Origin: Diospyros lotus
Lineage: Eukaryota > Streptophyta > Magnoliopsida > Ericales > Ebenaceae
DNA: 64,000 bases
NCBI RefSeq assembly: GCF_014633365.1
Contig: NC_068339.1
Location: forward strand, 16,545,383-16,609,382
Direction: 5' to 3'
How positions within the stretch are numbered: position 1 is the stretch's first letter; each line of letters opens with the position of its first letter. This document shows, one piece after another, positions 35,101-47,100 of this stretch. The notes beneath the pieces are model-generated. The model did no database searches, had not been told where the DNA came from, and saw nothing but the letters and a program-made list of their open reading frames with translations. Position numbers and translations under genes: made by a program.

Positions 35101-38100
35101 GCTAAAAGAGTAAGTCCCATTTCAGCAATGTGTCTATGTTTTCTCTCAGCTACACCATTTTGTTGATGAGTGTAGGGACAAGAAAACCGAGATTGAATGC
35201 CACAACTATGAAGATAGGGTATGAAGGCTTTGAATTCCCCACCATTATCTATTTGAAGAGCTTTGAGTTTAAACGAATATTGCAACTCAGCAAACTTATG
35301 AAAAGTTTTGAATATAGACAAGGCTTCGGACTTCAATTTCATAGGATACAACCAAGTATATCGAGTATAGGCATCAACAAAGATAATCTAATACCTATAA
35401 CCCTCAATGGATAACATAGGAGCAGGACCCCACAGATCTGAATATATCAATTCTAAGGGATGATTTGCTGTAATGGGACAATTTGCAAAGGGTAACTGAT
35501 GTAGTTTACCCAATTTACATGAGTCACAAAAAGATAATCAATAGTCAAACAAGGAACACTGATTTTATTAAGAACTTGTTTCAATACAGAAAAAGAGGGA
35601 TGTCCCAACCTAGCATGCCACTGTTTACAAAGTTTATCAGTACAAGGCATGCTGGATTTATTACAAGTTCTTTGACTATTATTACAGCTTGCTAAACAGC
35701 AGACATTCGTCATAGAAGATGTTGACGAATTTGAAGGAAAAACAGCAATTGGAGAGCTAGGATCAGCTGAAGATGCAACATGAACAAATGCTGGATCCAG
35801 CTGATAGAGACCATTCTTAAGAACTCCTTGAAGCAGCACCTTGCCCGAGACCTTGTCCTTGATCAAACAAAAATTAGAATGAAATTCAGCAATCACATTA
35901 TGATCATTAGTAAGCTGTGAAACACTCATGAGATTCTTTTTCATGCAAGGAACATGAAGAACTTGAGACAAGGAAAGAACAGAAGGAGGATTGGTTTGAG
36001 TAAGGATAGTACCAGTGCCAACATTAGCAATAGGAAGAACCTTACCATTTCCTACAGCTACTTTGTCATTACCACCATAGGGAGAATGAAGGGAAAGATT
36101 GTGAAGACTAGAAGTGATATGATTTGTAGCACCAGAGTCTACACACCAAGAAGTATCACCAAGTTGATAAGATGACAAAGAGGAAGACGAACATTGTTCA
36201 TTCAACGGAGGAGAAGGAAAACCATGATGAGTCTCTTGAGTAAACCCTAAATCTGTCAAGGAAACTCCATTACCCTCATGAGATGCTACAAAAGCCTGAG
36301 AACTTGATTCATTTCCACCTCTACCAAAGGACGGACGTTGAAAACTGCTATCAAATCTATGATAACAGCGATCAGCTAGGTGGCCAGGTTTTCCACAGAG
36401 TTGGCAGTAAAATCTTTTTCCAGAAAATCGACCTCGGCCTCGACCTCCTCTAAAACCATTTCCTCGTCCTCCTCTATTTTGAAAACCTTGAAAACCTCCT
36501 CTACTATTATTATTTCCACTGTTATTTCTAGGCTGTTGTGGAGCATAGCTGACATTCATAGCAGTAGCTGAATCAAATTTAGGCAGTCCACTAGATATCT
36601 CCATGTTCTTTGAAGATAATCTTTGTTCATGCATCATTAAAAGATACTGAACTTTCTCAAGGTCAATTTCATTCATCTGATACGTAATTAAGCCAACAAC
36701 AGTGTCATAATCTTCACCTAATCCATGCAAGACTGTCATTAACAGATCTTGATCATTCAATGGTTCTCCAATTGCTGTTAATGCATGATTGATAGTCTTG
36801 ATTTTTAGAATGTATTCAGTGACAGTCATATCACCTTTCTTAATGGATCTAAGTTGTTGTTTTAATTGAAAGGAACGAGCAACCGTTTGACGAGAAAACA
36901 AATTTTCAAGAGTATTCCATACCTCTGCTGCAGATTCACAATGAATAACTTGTCCAATTACCTCCTTATGAATCGTCGAAAACAGCCATCCTAGGAGAAG
37001 TTGATCTGACCAGCATCCACCGCAGGAACTCAGGATTAACTAGCTGGTTCCAAATTAGGTTCAGCATCACCAGGTAGAACATACTTAGGCGGTAGATCAG
37101 TTTTATTTATGAAAGGCAGAAGATCGAAGCCCTAATTGTAGTCAAGATTTGTGCCTTCCAGTAGAGATAATTGTTTGAGTCCAGTTTCGTAGGCGCAAAA
37201 CTAAACGCCTTAGACACCGAAGCAAAATCCAACAAAACAGCAGAAGATAACGAAGAAGACGAGGTCGAATCAAGAGAAGCCATGGACGCAAGTCGCGAAG
37301 GCTCTAATACCATGTAACAGAATGAAACTGAATGAAAAATAGGAGATCTAAAAGAAAGCACCTCGTCCAAATGTTTGATTAAAGAAAATTAAATCTCTAC
37401 ACAACAACCGAAAGGCTGACACATATATATAGCCTTGACAACAAAGCTCAACACATGCAGCTAACTAATAATCTGCTACAAACAGAACTACTACCAAATA
37501 ATACAACTATCCGAAATACAATACAGCAGAACACAAAACAAGGAATATAAAGAATAAGAGAATAAGACTACAATCGAGATGTCTCATTCTCTCCAACAAT
37601 GAAAAGGAAATATAACCGTTCAAGACAAAATAGCCTTCATTTTGTGTGAACAGTGAACCATTTTTAAAGCAAGCCAAATAAGTCCAGTTGTAACTTAATA
37701 AGTTGCAAATTCCTACTACATATAAATTTGAAATGGCATAATTGATGTTTCTGTTAGTGATTTGCTCTAATACTAGATTTAGATGATATTGATTGAGGTA
37801 TAAATCATAAGATGTATTTTTTTATATTAATATTAAAAGCAAAAATTTTCATTATTCACTACTGTCAAATTTTTGTATGAATTAAGTCTCTAGATATCCT
37901 GTATGAGATCTCATTCTTAAGGTATTGAAAACATGCAACGAGATTCTCTAATAACAAAATTTCTTAAATATTTCTATTCCATAGATTTTTCAGATGAGGA
38001 CTCTGATTAATTAATTATGAATTGGCACAGAAGTTTACTACCTTGATTAGTATAAGATACTAATGGAAAGGGATAGTGAGTACATACCACAGAACACGAG

Positions 38101-41100
38101 ATGCTTATAGTAAATTCGGGGGTGGTTGTTGGAGAATAACGCACTGAATGTGACACTGATGACAGATCACATAACATGGTGGATAATGAACTTGTTATCA
38201 AGCTGCGATTGTGTAACTGAACATTTGACTTGAAGCGACACAGTTGTTTTGTGTGCTGGTATACGAGATTTTCTTATGCGCCAAACTATCAAATTATGAG
38301 GTGGGGACGTTCATCTTATGTGGTCTTGCATTGCTAGTACATGGAGGCAAATGCTTATGGATAGGATCTGTCACCCTCGTTAAGTTGAGATGAACGTCCC
38401 ATGTAGTCTATTGTTAGTCTGACAAAAAACTCCTCGATCGAGGCAAAATGAATGATCAGGAAAGTGTGTCATCTAGTCACGTTGATGAAATCGGACACAT
38501 AGTTATCAGGTTTATGAGTTTATCACTCCATGATTGTCGTATGGTCGATACGTTAGATAACGGAAAAATTGTATTATATGGTAATCGTTCAACTATAATA
38601 GGTTCACATATGAATAGACTTCATTGCCTTTTAGATTGTTCTGAGTCGTTACTAGGCGCTACTCAAGACTGTCAGAACATCTCAAGAAGATGGAGAGATT
38701 CTTGAGATGGGCCAAAGTGTTCAACCAGCATTAAAGAAGTTTGATGTTACCTGATTGCTACTAGGCGGTGAACCTAGAAAGTCACACACTGGAAAGTGTA
38801 GCATTCGAAATCGAATTTGTGCACCTATTATGTTTTCAACGCCGTTAATAACTAATGGTGGGTCTAAATAGTCCGTAGGAAACTATCAATTGCTCTGTGT
38901 CATAGACTGCTTGTGGAAGCTTCGAGAGAAATCATTTCTTCCATCAAAAAGGCACATGGTTGTTTGTGGGGCATGCTTGGGGCCACTTCTCAATCATTTG
39001 TTGGGCCTCCTAATCATCAGATAAGGAAGAGATCAAAAGAAGAAGAGGGTTTATGCATGAATTATTGAAGCTTCTCTCAGCAATCCTCTGCTCGTGCACT
39101 ACTACTACTTCTTATCTCCTTCTTCCTGCTTCCTGTAAGCTTGATCTGGCTCAAGAGCACCTTTTGTAGACCGAGAGAACAAATCGAGTGCTAGTAGCTT
39201 GGCATCCTTTGGCTAACATAGGACGAGGACAAGAAGTTGGTTTTGGAAGGCCTGCTTGGGGTGGACGATCTAGGCCCTCCACAGCTTGAGGAGAATTTGG
39301 TCTCAATGTGGAAATAGTTTCTACACCCACCTGACATCGGACCTTCAAGTACACATTCATTTAATTATGTGGGATGTAATATTATGTTGCCAAAACAACC
39401 AAGTTGCATATGAATTGTGTAAAATTCCGATGTATATCTTTGATGATGAGGAAAATTTTAAAATTACACACGTCCTTATGGCACTTCCAACAATTTCAGG
39501 ATTTAACCCAAGCATTTAACACATTATTTGTATTTGTATATAGTACTTCTTAATTCTAAATTAGGGAACTTAGAAGTGGATTATCTAAATATATATGTCA
39601 TGACCCAAGGAACAATAAAGGGGCAATATGGTAATAGGCTAATAACAGTTGTTAGGAGATATTTTAGCAATTGGTTAAGAGCACATGGGTGAGTTGTGTA
39701 TGTTGTTAGGAGTCAGATATGCCTATATAAAGTTGCTACAAACGATGGGATTTTTCATGTTTTGAAATGATAAATGAAAATCTGATTTCTCTCTCTAGAA
39801 TTCTCTCTCCCTTTAATTTCTTCCCTTCTCTGTTCCGTTTTCCCTCTCCTTGTTGTTCTCTGTAATCTTCCTCATTTCTTACTGCAATTTCCTTCCCTAT
39901 CCGTCTAATTCCCCCTCTGATTTCTCTCAATTCCCTATCAAACCCTAGGTACATGACAATTGATATCAGAGCAGGCGTTCCTTAGCTGTGATTTCAATTG
40001 ATTTTAGACATGAGACGAGGCAGAGGCGATTACAGAAATTGGTAGTAGTCAGCCGAGTTCAAGCAATGAAATCAGCAACTCTCAAAACCTATCTAGGTCG
40101 ATGCATGTGGGTGAGACGAACAAGAGCAAGCAAGTTTAAAGATCAGCAATGGTGATTGGTGAGACCAGTAGAAAATCCACCGGAATTGAGCCCATCGACA
40201 ATCAGTACATAGGAGTGTTCACGATTGGAGTGGGTCGATAGGTGAGCATACCTAAAGCGTCGCGAACAAACAACGCTTGTGATTGGTGAGGGAGTCCGTT
40301 GAAGGTGGTGACACGGACAATCAAGAGGTTCACAAGTGAGTTGGACAAGGAAGTAGGAGACGTGGTTGTTGTTAATTGCGGTCGGTGATTAGGCAGAGCA
40401 GGTCCGGCAGCTCCGATGACCTGGAAGGTGGTTGACGTTTGGAGGTAGTAATCTCCAACAGTGATTTACGAAGGTGATTTGGATGGTGGTTCAATGCTTG
40501 GAGATATTAATCTCCAACAGTGATTTTACGAAGGTGGTCCAGTGGTAGATTTGACGGTGTTCGAAAGGCGAAATTCGTCGGCAATCTAACAAGGCAAATT
40601 CCGATTGGTCCTAGACTGTCGCTTCTAATGTGGTTAATCTCCAAGCAAGCGAGCACCCTTAGTCCGAACTTGGAAGGCACAGCGAGTGACCCTCGGCTAA
40701 TAATTTTAGTAATTATTATTTGGAATTGAAGGGAGAAGCAGGGTTAGGTGATTTTCGATCACCTCACAGTCCAAATCGGAAGAAGTCACAGAGTAAGGTT
40801 ATCCTCATGGCTGTAACGAACCAGTGATCAAAATTTCTATCTAACTTTTGGAGGCGAGTAGGCCGGCGTTTCCGATGGTGATTCCAGCAAGTATTAGGTA
40901 TTATTGCAGCAAGCAAGACAGGAGATTCGGAAGCCCTAGGCAACTCTTGAAGGCCGATCCAAGTCGCTGTAACATGCGATTTATTCCGCTCCTGAAATAG
41001 GATCAACTCTGAAGCAAAACAGCGCCTACAATTTGCCACTTCTTGGATCAATTCAAAGGTGACTATTGTGAAGCAAATGCAGAAAGAAAGTGTTGGATTA

Positions 41101-44100
41101 AGGATGTATAGAGCTCCTGTTTATTGGCCTTCGGCTTATCCTGCTCGTGAGAAGTCTGTCATGGGGGGCAGTGCACGCACGAGACCATTGGAATCTCAAT
41201 CTCAGCAGAAGGAAGTTGCATTTTCAGGGGGACGTCCTACTCATGAGGTCATGGGGAGCTGTGCATACATGAAACAAACGAGGTCGCAATTGCAGCAGAA
41301 GAATATTGCATTCTCAGTTGAAGGCAGACATCATGAGGAGTTTGGCCAAAAGCCTTGAGCATGGGAAAAGAAGTTGGAGAAAGGGATCAGCCAATTGGAT
41401 AAGGAAACAAGAAGTGTGGTACATGATACAAGCAAGGAATTCGGTCGTATGTTACATGAGTAGTTGCAGGAGTTTGCGATGATACTAACTAAAAAGTATA
41501 ATTACAGTTTTCCTGCAAAATTCTTTAATGATTATCACGGAAGTTTTAACAAAGAGGAATTTCTTAAAATGAAGCAGCCGAAGGAGAAGTCAAGGTGGAG
41601 GGAAACTGATTCACTGCTTATCTCCAATGTGGAGTGGAAGAAGTATATCGGTTTAGGCAGAACTGACAAGGAAGGTGACTATAAGGACAATGCTGGCAAC
41701 AATTGCAAAAATCCCGAGGGTTTCATCCAAGGTGTGTGGGCAAAAGAAGTAAAGGAACACACCGATCCCTTTGGAAAAGAAGTTACTTGATGAGCATGTT
41801 CCAAATGATAATCATGGAAGTCCTAAACTAGAGCGGAATGATGCAGCCAGTCAGATGACAGGGATAATAGGAGGCAACAAGGAGTTTCTGGAATTGGAGA
41901 GGAATTCTCCTGCTAAGATGGAGAAGTTAGAAGAAGAAATAACCTCTCAAGATGCACCTACTGAAAGGCTGCAAGGGAATAATGGGGAAACATTTAAGGA
42001 AGTGACCGAGGAAGCCAAGGCCAACTTGTTACCCCCGGTGGCTAGTGCATGGGCTAAAGGATTTGATGGTGTTCCGGATTGGAAGTTTGTGGGAAATGGA
42101 ACGGCATTGGATCAGGAAAATTTAAGTGAAGGACCATCAATCTATACGGATATTGGAGTTCTTAAGGACATTGTTCTATTGCCTTTGATCCCGAACAACG
42201 TTAAGAATTCAGTTGATAAGCAGGTTGTAAATCAAGTTGGGAAAGATGATCATGATGGGGGCCATATGGCAGCCACTGAGGAACCATTGGCTGGGATTAA
42301 AGTTGCAGCAACTCCTAATTCTAATGCTCACAGGCAACCTTGGTCTGAGTATCGAAGGCAAGTCTACAATTCTCCATTGTTGCAATTCCAAGATGGTGCT
42401 AATATTTTTACAGCAGAGCACGATCGTAGGTTGAAAGGGAAGATAATAATTGTAACTATGGATGTAGATCTGCCACCCTTACTTGTATTGGACAATAATG
42501 AACTACTAACGGAGGTCACGAACACGGATAGTCTTTACGTTGGACTCCAAGTTTCAACTACTAAGTGTGTATGTCCGGAAGTTGTTGATCATGTCCTCAG
42601 ATTGGAGATCAAACTTGATGGGACAGCTATTATCGGGGATGGTTGTATTGGGCTTGAATTCAATAAAGTTTTTCCTATTGAAGTTTTGGTGCAACTTAGG
42701 CCTGGAATTGATCCTGGGAACCTAAAAACGAAGAAAAAGAGGCTTAGAAGGAGCAAGAAGGAAAGAGGAATGAAACAGATTGACAAAGCAAGCATTGGAT
42801 GACAAGCCATGGCTACATGCTACAAGTTCTTGGGGACAAGGACTCTCTCAAGGAGGGGGGAATTGTCATAACCCAAGAAACAATAAAAGGGCAATATGGT
42901 AATAGACTAATAATAGTTGTTAAGAGATATTTTAGCAATTAGTTAGGAGCACATGGGTGAGTTGTGTATGCTGTTAGGAGTCAAATATACCGATATAAGG
43001 CTGCTATAAACGGATGGAATTTTTCATGTTTTGAAATGAGAAATGAAAATCTGATTTCTCTCTCTAGAATTCTCTCTCCCTCTAATTTCTTCCGTTCTCT
43101 GTTCCGTTTTCCCTCTCCTCCTTGTTCTCTGTAATCTTCCCCATTTCTTGTTGCAATTTCCTTCCCTATCCATCTAATTCCCCCTCTGATTTCTCTCAAT
43201 TCCCTATTGTTCTAGGTAAACACTAGGACCTAGGTACATGACAATGTGCATGAGCTAAATAAATAGATATAAAAGCTCCACTCCCAGATAATTTCAAGCA
43301 AGTTAGTGGAGGTGGGGTACCTCTGGCATGGAAATGGTTGAACCACTGATGGAAGGCATTGTGTTACCATACTTTGTAGCCATTGATTGTGTCATGGGAA
43401 ATGGTGAGTAAGGAAGATCAGACTCTCTCACAGGCTCAACACTCGTTGCCAATAAAGAGCCTGGTAATGAGCTTGTGTACGACTCCTGTTTCCAAAAAAT
43501 GCGAAGTGAGAGTTTGCAGAGAAAGAAGTATTGTAAAGCAGTAAAGAAAACCGTCTTCAAGATGGAACCTGAAAAAAAAGAAAAGGAAAGAGGACCAGAA
43601 TAGCAGCACTGAAATCCCAATTGCCTGAGCTAATAGTACCCACATCCAGTTCACTTGTATTTATTTATCTATATATGTACTATCAAAATCTCAAATTTCA
43701 AAATATCCATTTAAACTCTATCAACAGCGGTGAGAATGTTCACAGAGAGGATAGACATATAACTATAAGACAAGATAAAGCATATGCTAATCATGGCCAA
43801 CAAGAACAGCCTGTATCTAGGAGCAAATGAATGTCCTCAGATTACAGAAGTTTGCAACAAAAAGGTCCATAAGCAAACCTCACACCTTGGAAGCACAAGG
43901 TTCACAAGCTTATGACTCATGAAAATTTTACATAAAAAAAGGTTAAATTTATAGAAGTTTCCAGCAAAATAAAACCCTTCAGAAAGTTTATCTAGATGCA
44001 GTTTGACCATTGTATTAAACAAGAATATGTTCTATTTTGGTTTGCTCTCTGACCTAAACTGTACTTAAAAGCTGATGATCAAAAAGAAGCAAAACAGGCC

Positions 44101-47100
44101 ACCAACCATAGCATGATTTATTAATCAAAATACTTATCTGAAAGCAATTAATTTAATTAAACCCATGGGAATAACAAAATTATGTATTACATACCATTAC
44201 ACTTGACATAGGAGCAAGATTCTGCATATGAGAACTTGTCTGAGAGTGAGGAAATGCAGCATTCTGCTGGCCACTTTCAAAGTTATAATTAGAAGGGGAG
44301 GGGAATATGTATTGATTTTCATGTGGTGCCTCACTATTTTCCTGTTTCAACACTTCTGGTGGTGCAGAGGCAGGAGGATCATAACTCCCAGCACTTGCTC
44401 CAGTTCTGTGAATTAAATTTCCATCAGTGGAAGTTCCAAGAGGCTCATCAGTGTAGTGATCAGGATTTCTGGGAGGAAAGAATTCATGAGATCAGCTGCA
44501 AACAACCAGAAAAAAAAAAAATAGGGGGCTGCTAACTCCTATAGAAGAGTATACCTTGTCTCTGAATGCCCAGCTGATGAAGTATCAGCTTCTACAGGTG
44601 CCTCTTGCATGTTACCTGTCAAGGATCTAGATGAAAATGGCTCTGAAAAAGTAGCACTCTTACCAGACCCAAAACTACCAAAGCTCAAGTGCAAGCATTC
44701 TGCATCCTGGACTTGCAGGTGATCAGGAATTATTACTGGAAGGTTGCGTTCTTCAGAAAGTGAATCACAGTCTTCCTGCACATTTAGTTGCTGCAAGTTT
44801 GATGTCACTGATGTTACTGAGGCACCAATTTCTTCAACTGAAAACAAAGGAAGGGAAATAACCAGATATAAGTTACCACCAAATCCATTCAAGTGAAAAG
44901 ATAAACTAGATTGGGCACTCAATAACAAAATACAAAATGAAAATGCTAATTTTTCCATAACAGCATTAAATAATTGAAACTTGGCAAATTAAGCAACCTT
45001 TTTATCCAATTTCTGTTCGGATCAAGCCATATTAGTCTAAAATTGCTAATGACTGGACGAATTAACTCTTAGGTATTATGCAAGCCTAATCAGACTGCTC
45101 GTGGAAGCAGACAGGGCAACTGATTTACCAAAACCATTTCTGAAGAAGACTCCTCATTAAAAAGAACTAATGCACAATCCTTTTCAAACCAGACAATGCA
45201 ATTAATTTACCCAAAACCATTTCTGAGGAAGTACACATTAAAAAGAACTAATGCACTATCCTGTTATGCTTCTTGTTCTTCAAAATCATCTTATATCATA
45301 CTGTCTGGCAATATTGTACACATTAAAAAGAACTAATGCACTATCCTGTTATGCTTCTTGTTCTTCAAAATCAACTTATATGATAGTTTCTGAGATTATC
45401 CCACCCACCCACCCAACAAAAACACAAAAACAAGAAAAAAATGCCCCCTCTTTTCCCCCACAACAAAAACAAGGAGGAGAAATCCAATTACTGTAGTTCA
45501 ACCATGATTATAATGCAATACTTTTCTTGACAGAGAATCCTGAGACAACTCGGAGGTTAGAAACTAACGTTTAAAGTTTAACAAATTTTCCATCCATGTT
45601 CTCGAATTTTATAAATTTTCTGGGTGACAGACCAATGTTCAAAAAACAGATATATTTCACATTTTGTAGGTGTGAAAATTGGAGAATCATGGTCCAATAT
45701 GGAAGTAAAATGTTTTTATAGGAAACAAAACTAGAGTAACAAAAGTATTTCACACAAATTAGAATCTATTTTTGCAAAATCACACTCACAATAAACAAAT
45801 ATTTCCAGTCAACAAAGTCAGCAACATTAGTTATTCACACAACAGAATGATCTGTGAGAGATATAATCAAATCAAACCCATCCTTATTCTTAGATCATAT
45901 TGTAAAACATCTACGTACAAGGATTGAAATAACTGGACAGGTTCCTACATGTCTCTGTCAAATCAATATTTCTAGCTTACAATTTCCTTCCCTTATAGAA
46001 CCCATAAACCCAAGCTGTGGTTCACAACTTGCTTAAAATTCCAGCTTATTCTGGTGGTAAAAAATGTTACAGTGATTCCAAGTAGAGAGCTATGCAATGT
46101 TTTCCATTTTCTCCCAAATGTTACAACTACTGAAACAAAAGTTTATCAAGAAAAACTGAACTTAACAGGGCTTGCACGTAGACAGAGGAAAATACTAGCA
46201 TCAAAGCCACCAATGGGTACAATGACAATTAAGTTAAATGCATCAATCTACAAGTAACTTAATTAAGTCCTCCAATCATTTTGGTTCTTTGAGTTCCAAA
46301 TTGTGATCGTTATCTTCAACTAATATCTTACACTAAGGCCTGAGTAAACATGGAAGAACATAATAAGAAGCAAAAGAAATTAAATTAAAGTTCTTTTCTA
46401 CAGGTCATCTTTTAACATGCAATTATTGGTTTCATTAAAAGAAATTACTAAGGTTTAAAAAAAAGAAAATGAAATTACTAAGAAACTGAAAAGACAGCTA
46501 GTCAAACACAAAATGCAGACCACAAACTGAAATTAGAGTATCTTACCATCCTGATGATCAAAAGCACTCACTTGAGGCAGGTGGGAGTCCATGTTCTTAT
46601 ATATGTCATTGTCAAAAGGGGAAGCACCTCCAGAATTATCCTCCTGTATCTTTCTACTGAAAACAGAAGCAGGTTCAACACAGGTTGTATCCACATTTTC
46701 GATAGAAGCATCTTCTACTGCCTTGGCCTCATCCTTTGAGGATTCTGGCTGCCAATTAGTTCTTTTGGAGGACAAGATGGACGTATCTGTATGCATCTCA
46801 GAAGCCACAGATGACTCCAAGGCAGGAGGCATGCTAGCAACTGGTGGCTGCTCAAGCAAAGGCCAGTCATCATTAGCAGAAGCATGCTGACCTGTGACAA
46901 CTCCTGACTCGGGGTTTAGTTCTGACACCTTAGATGTAAAATGATCCTTGGATGAGTACAGATCGTGATGCCAGGCATTCGGTTGAGATGCCTGAACATC
47001 ATGGTGGTTTACACCATACCGTGATTGGTTTGCGGTGTGCAAAGTCTTGCCATTAGACCTACCCATCTTAACAATATCAGCCATTGATACTTGACCTGGG

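Larger units (their letters stand above)
32480..37598 (-). mobile_element. Complete Copia (Ty1-type) LTR retrotransposon, 5119 bp
   Basis: LTRs 32480-32765 and 37313-37598 are both 286 bp and differ at only five positions by my count (98.3 percent identity). A perfect 5-bp target duplication atgaa flanks the element (32475-32479, 37599-37603). On the minus strand the LTR starts TGTTGG and ends TTACA. The primer-binding site TGGTATTAGAGC (initiator-Met tRNA type) follows the 5' LTR and a GAAGGGGAA polypurine tract precedes the 3' LTR. Order gag, protease, integrase, reverse transcriptase, RNase H is that of Copia. It sits in intron 8 in the same orientation as the host gene. Several frameshifts and stops make it non-autonomous. 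Confidence 0.93.

Noticed and set aside
39591..43248. Target-site duplication of the 3.6-kb LTR element
   Set aside because: Flanks atata and atgtg agree at only three of five positions. Too weak to claim.
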